Origin: Hymenobacter frigidus
GTDB lineage: Bacteria; Bacteroidota; Bacteroidia; Cytophagales; Hymenobacteraceae
Reading direction: 5' to 3'
Length of the DNA stretch: 64,000 nucleotides
Assembly (NCBI RefSeq): GCF_014640435.1
Contig: NZ_BMGY01000014.1
Coordinates: forward strand, 1-64,000
Made by a program: the position numbers and the translations under genes. The notes beneath the pieces were generated by a model, which ran no database searches, was not told the origin of the DNA, and saw only the letters and a program-made list of their open reading frames with translations. Positions 62,235 through 64,000 of the stretch are shown piece by piece. Position 1 is the stretch's first letter. Every line of letters begins with the position of its first letter.

Positions 62235-62978
62235 TTAGCGCATTTCCTCGTTCCGGCCCGGGTCCAGCGCATCCACGGCGGCCTGCACGGCTTCGGCACG
62301 ATAAGGGGGCGCGGTAGCGGGCGCTTTGAGCAGGCACAACAGGCGCTGGTATTTCTGGCGGCCCTCGGCCAGCATCTGTTCGCTCACTTCGATGGTAAAC
62401 ACCCCGAAGGGCTCTACTTTCTGCACGCCTACTAGCAGGAATCGCTCGGCGCGCAGGGCATCGGTGTAAAAGGCAGCCTGGCGGTCGTAGTCGTAAGCTG
62501 AACACTGCCACAGGAAGTGCTCGGCGTCGCGGGCCATGGTGGTTTTGAAGTCAATAACGGTGAAGGGCTGCTCGGGCTGGTCGACCACAAGGTCGGCGCG
62601 CAACTTGCAGAGCGTATCAGTCTGAGGCTCGGTAAAGAGCACACTCATCTCTGAGGCACCCTGCTCTAGCAAATCAGTCAGTTGCGAGTTCATCTTCACG
62701 CCTTCCACCAGCCACCACACCAAAGTATCGTTGAGACCGGGCTGGCCCGGTACGTAGTCGTCGGGCTCCAACAAAGCCGTGTGAAAGGCGGTGCCAAAAC
62801 TGAGTGCCCCTGCGTTGGAACCGGTTTGGGGGCGCGGCGGACGGCCATCGAGGGCATCGCGCAGGCGCGAGAGGTCGGAGTTGGCAATGGCCGGCAGGGC
62901 GCGGTAGGTATCGTAGTCGAGGCGCAGCAAGTCGGGTCGGCGGAAGTCAGGGGCAGATTCGGTCACGGGGTTGAGCAT
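62235..62978 (-). CDS. PD-(D/E)XK nuclease-like protein (RecE/exonuclease VIII type)
   Basis: 247 residues from the ATG at 62978. Resembles the C-terminal nuclease domain of RecE-like phage exonucleases: YDTYRALPAIANSDLSRLRDAL at the start, LSFGTAFHTALLEPDDY (conserved G-x-x-x-H), CKLRADLVVD (Asp), FTVIDFKTT (the D-x-K of the PD-(D/E)XK core, about 139-147), and RQAAFYTDAL (the QxxxY helix). All core residues are present, so it should cut or resect DNA. No RecT-like annealing protein or phage genes are near, so it may be a domesticated phage remnant or have a host repair role. Confidence 0.83.
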   Translation of the reverse strand: MLNPVTESAPDFRRPDLLRLDYDTYRALPAIANSDLSRLRDALDGRPPRPQTGSNAGALSFGTAFHTALLEPDDYVPGQPGLNDTLVWWLVEGVKMNSQLTDLLEQGASEMSVLFTEPQTDTLCKLRADLVVDQPEQPFTVIDFKTTMARDAEHFLWQCSAYDYDRQAAFYTDALRAERFLLVGVQKVEPFGVFTIEVSEQMLAEGRQKYQRLLCLLKAPATAPPYRAEAVQAAVDALDPGRNEEMR

Positions 62979-63124
62979 GGTCGAGAAGGTAACAGATAAA
63001 ACCACATAAAGGCTCTGCCGATGCCTGCTTTTGACGGGACAAAAGCGCAGGCACACCAACTTATGCATGCCTGGAATCGCCCGTTCTTCAACGCAAGCTA
63101 CTGCCACTTACGCCCCTCCCCACC

Positions 63125-63547
63125 ATGGCCTCCTGGATTCCCTACGCCCTATTATCAGCCCTTTTTGCGGCCCTTACCACCATTTTCACCAAAATCGGCA
63201 TCCGAGGAGTCGACTCGGATTTGGCCACGGCCATTCGCACCGTGGTTATTCTGTTGCTGACCTGGGGCATTGCCCTTGCGCGCGGGGCCACGGCCGGGCT
63301 GCCAGCCCTCACGCAGCGCACGTGGGTATTCCTGGTGCTATCGGGTTTGGCCACGGGGGCGTCGTGGCTGTGCTATTTCCGAGCCCTCAAGCTAGGCCCG
63401 GTAACTAAAGTGGCACCGGTAGACAAGTTGAGTGTGGCGCTGTCTCTGCTGCTGGCCGCGGCTTTTTTAGGCGAAACCATTTCCGTGCGCGGGGCATTGG
63501 GCGCGGGCCTTATCCTGGCCGGCACATTGGTACTGGTGTGGAGTTAA
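63125..63547 (+). CDS. Single-domain EamA transporter
   Basis: 140 residues, ATG start. Five hydrophobic segments and one EamA unit (YALLSALFAALTTIFTKIGIRGVDSDLATAIRTVVILLL at the start, FRALKLGPVTKVAPVDKLSVALSLLLAAAFLGETIS at the end). Most EamA proteins carry two such units in ten helices; a one-unit protein must form a dimer, as in small multidrug resistance-like transporters. Inner membrane; the substrate is unknown. Stands alone. Confidence 0.87.
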   Translation: MASWIPYALLSALFAALTTIFTKIGIRGVDSDLATAIRTVVILLLTWGIALARGATAGLPALTQRTWVFLVLSGLATGASWLCYFRALKLGPVTKVAPVDKLSVALSLLLAAAFLGETISVRGALGAGLILAGTLVLVWS

Positions 63548-63722
63548 GCCAACTTTTGAAAAGGCAATTGAACTCTGGTTAAAACTTTTTCTGCATAAAA
63601 TACCAATTAATCGCCTCAGTGTCACAATGCAATTTACACTATAATAACATTTTACCTATAAAAAATTTAATCCCATTAGGCTGAAAGCAATCGCGCGTGA
63701 TTTGCATTATTACAACTTATTA

Positions 63723-63752
63723 TTTGATTAATGAATCTTTTTTTTAATTTTG
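63723..63752 (+). promoter_or_regulatory. Promoter of the last gene (TTTG-N18-TAATTTTG)
   Basis: TTTG at 63723-63726 and TAATTTTG at 63745-63752 are spaced by 18 bases, close to the Bacteroidota -33/-7 arrangement. The predicted leader (about 94 bases) consists mostly of the tandem repeat. Confidence 0.5.
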
Positions 63753-63774
63753 GCATTAAGCAAATAATTCCTAG

Positions 63775-63852
63775 CACAGGTCAACTACATCCTAATCAGC
63801 CACAGGTCAACTACATCCTAATCAGCCACAGGTCAACTACATCCTAATCAGC
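63775..63852 (+). repeat. Three perfect tandem copies of a 26-bp unit next to a start codon
   Basis: Units at 63775-63800, 63801-63826 and 63827-63852 are identical (CACAGGTCAACTACATCC onward to TAATCAGC). The last unit ends one base before the ATG at 63854, so copy-number change would alter the leader without shifting the frame. Confidence 0.95.
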
Positions 63853-63853
63853 C

Positions 63854-64000
63854 ATGAAAAAATACTTTACTCCTTTGATAATTAGTGCCATTTTAAATGG
63901 CTTACTCGCCTTCACGACCCAAGCTCAATGCACTTACACCGCCATTAGTGACGGGCTTTTTTCCAGTACCAGTACGTGGCGGGTAAGCTCTACTACCAAT
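63854..64000 (+). CDS. Secreted protein, partial at the window edge
   Basis: 49 codons are visible. Signal peptide about 1-23 (KKYFTPLIISAILNGLLAFTTQAQ), then CTYTAISDGLFSSTSTWRVSSTTN. The S-(T/S)-STW pattern after the signal resembles the start of the G-x-W-x-x-x-x-TW modules common in large T9SS surface proteins, but the rest is beyond the window. AT-rich compared with the neighbours. Confidence 0.7.
   Translation, partial: MKKYFTPLIISAILNGLLAFTTQAQCTYTAISDGLFSSTSTWRVSSTTN

Larger units (their letters stand above)
63548..63853. other. 306-base AT-rich leader of the last gene
   Basis: No gene. Holds a promoter and the 26-bp tandem repeat (listed separately). Its base composition is far below the window average. 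Confidence 0.6.

Overview
The window is chromosomal DNA from a GC-rich member of the Bacteroidota, most likely the Cytophagales and close to Hymenobacter. The evidence is the type IX secretion (T9SS) C-terminal sorting domains, the TAnnTTTG-type -7 promoter boxes, transketolase encoded as two separate half genes, a DUF4856-imelysin-HTTM-TonB receptor iron locus, and a near absence of Shine-Dalgarno sequences. The genus is inferred from gene content and base composition, not from a marker gene.

Layout. 0-5.3 kb: a large multi-PAS hybrid histidine kinase, a GT4-type glycosyltransferase and a small secreted DUF3828-like protein. 5.9-13.8 kb: secreted amidase, miaA, pfkA, a TerB-like protein, a class III aminotransferase, and a minus-strand trio of ECF sigma factor, membrane protein and Spy-like periplasmic protein. 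14.0-16.0 kb: two overlapping DoxX-like membrane genes, then an accessory patch with a 38-bp tandem repeat, an AT-rich orphan gene and a MITE-like element. 16.1-20.1 kb: the two transketolase halves, separated by a VWA-domain gene and a DUF559 endonuclease gene enclosed in 73-bp inverted repeats. 20.1-20.5 kb: an eight-unit, 42-bp minisatellite. 20.5-29.9 kb: bcp, an M23 peptidase, a fumarylacetoacetate hydrolase-family gene, two lipoproteins (one an M48 protease), an Mpl-like muropeptide ligase, dnaB and a TauE/SafE transporter.

29.9-36.4 kb is one minus-strand iron-acquisition operon (DUF4856 lipoprotein, imelysin-like lipoprotein, HTTM membrane protein, TonB-dependent receptor). Its promoter carries two copies of a palindrome that resembles a metalloregulator operator. 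36.4-47.9 kb is mostly single metabolic, transport and repair genes: LLM flavin oxidoreductase, dienelactone hydrolase, SBF-type symporter, SDR, a three-gene secreted/TPR operon, mutM, PhzF, a zinc peptidase and a MOSC protein.

47.9-57.1 kb holds three tandem paralogues of secreted DUF4394 proteins with T9SS sorting domains; the central one carries three DUF4394 units. 57.2-58.0 kb is a gene-poor stretch with a second MITE copy flanked by an 8-bp target duplication. 58.0-63.5 kb: histone-deacetylase-like amidohydrolase, a J-domain protein, a TetR-controlled hydrolase/monooxygenase operon, a PD-(D/E)XK nuclease-like protein and a one-domain EamA transporter. The window ends inside a secreted protein whose start codon lies next to three perfect 26-bp tandem repeats.

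Many gaps carry palindromic repeats of two main families. One is the CGTCATG(c/t)...GAGC family, with arms of about 30 bp. The other is the CTCCCCTC...GAGGGG family, to which the DUF559 flanks also belong. These repeats, the DUF559 cassette, the minisatellite and the DUF4394 array are the least ordinary parts of the window.
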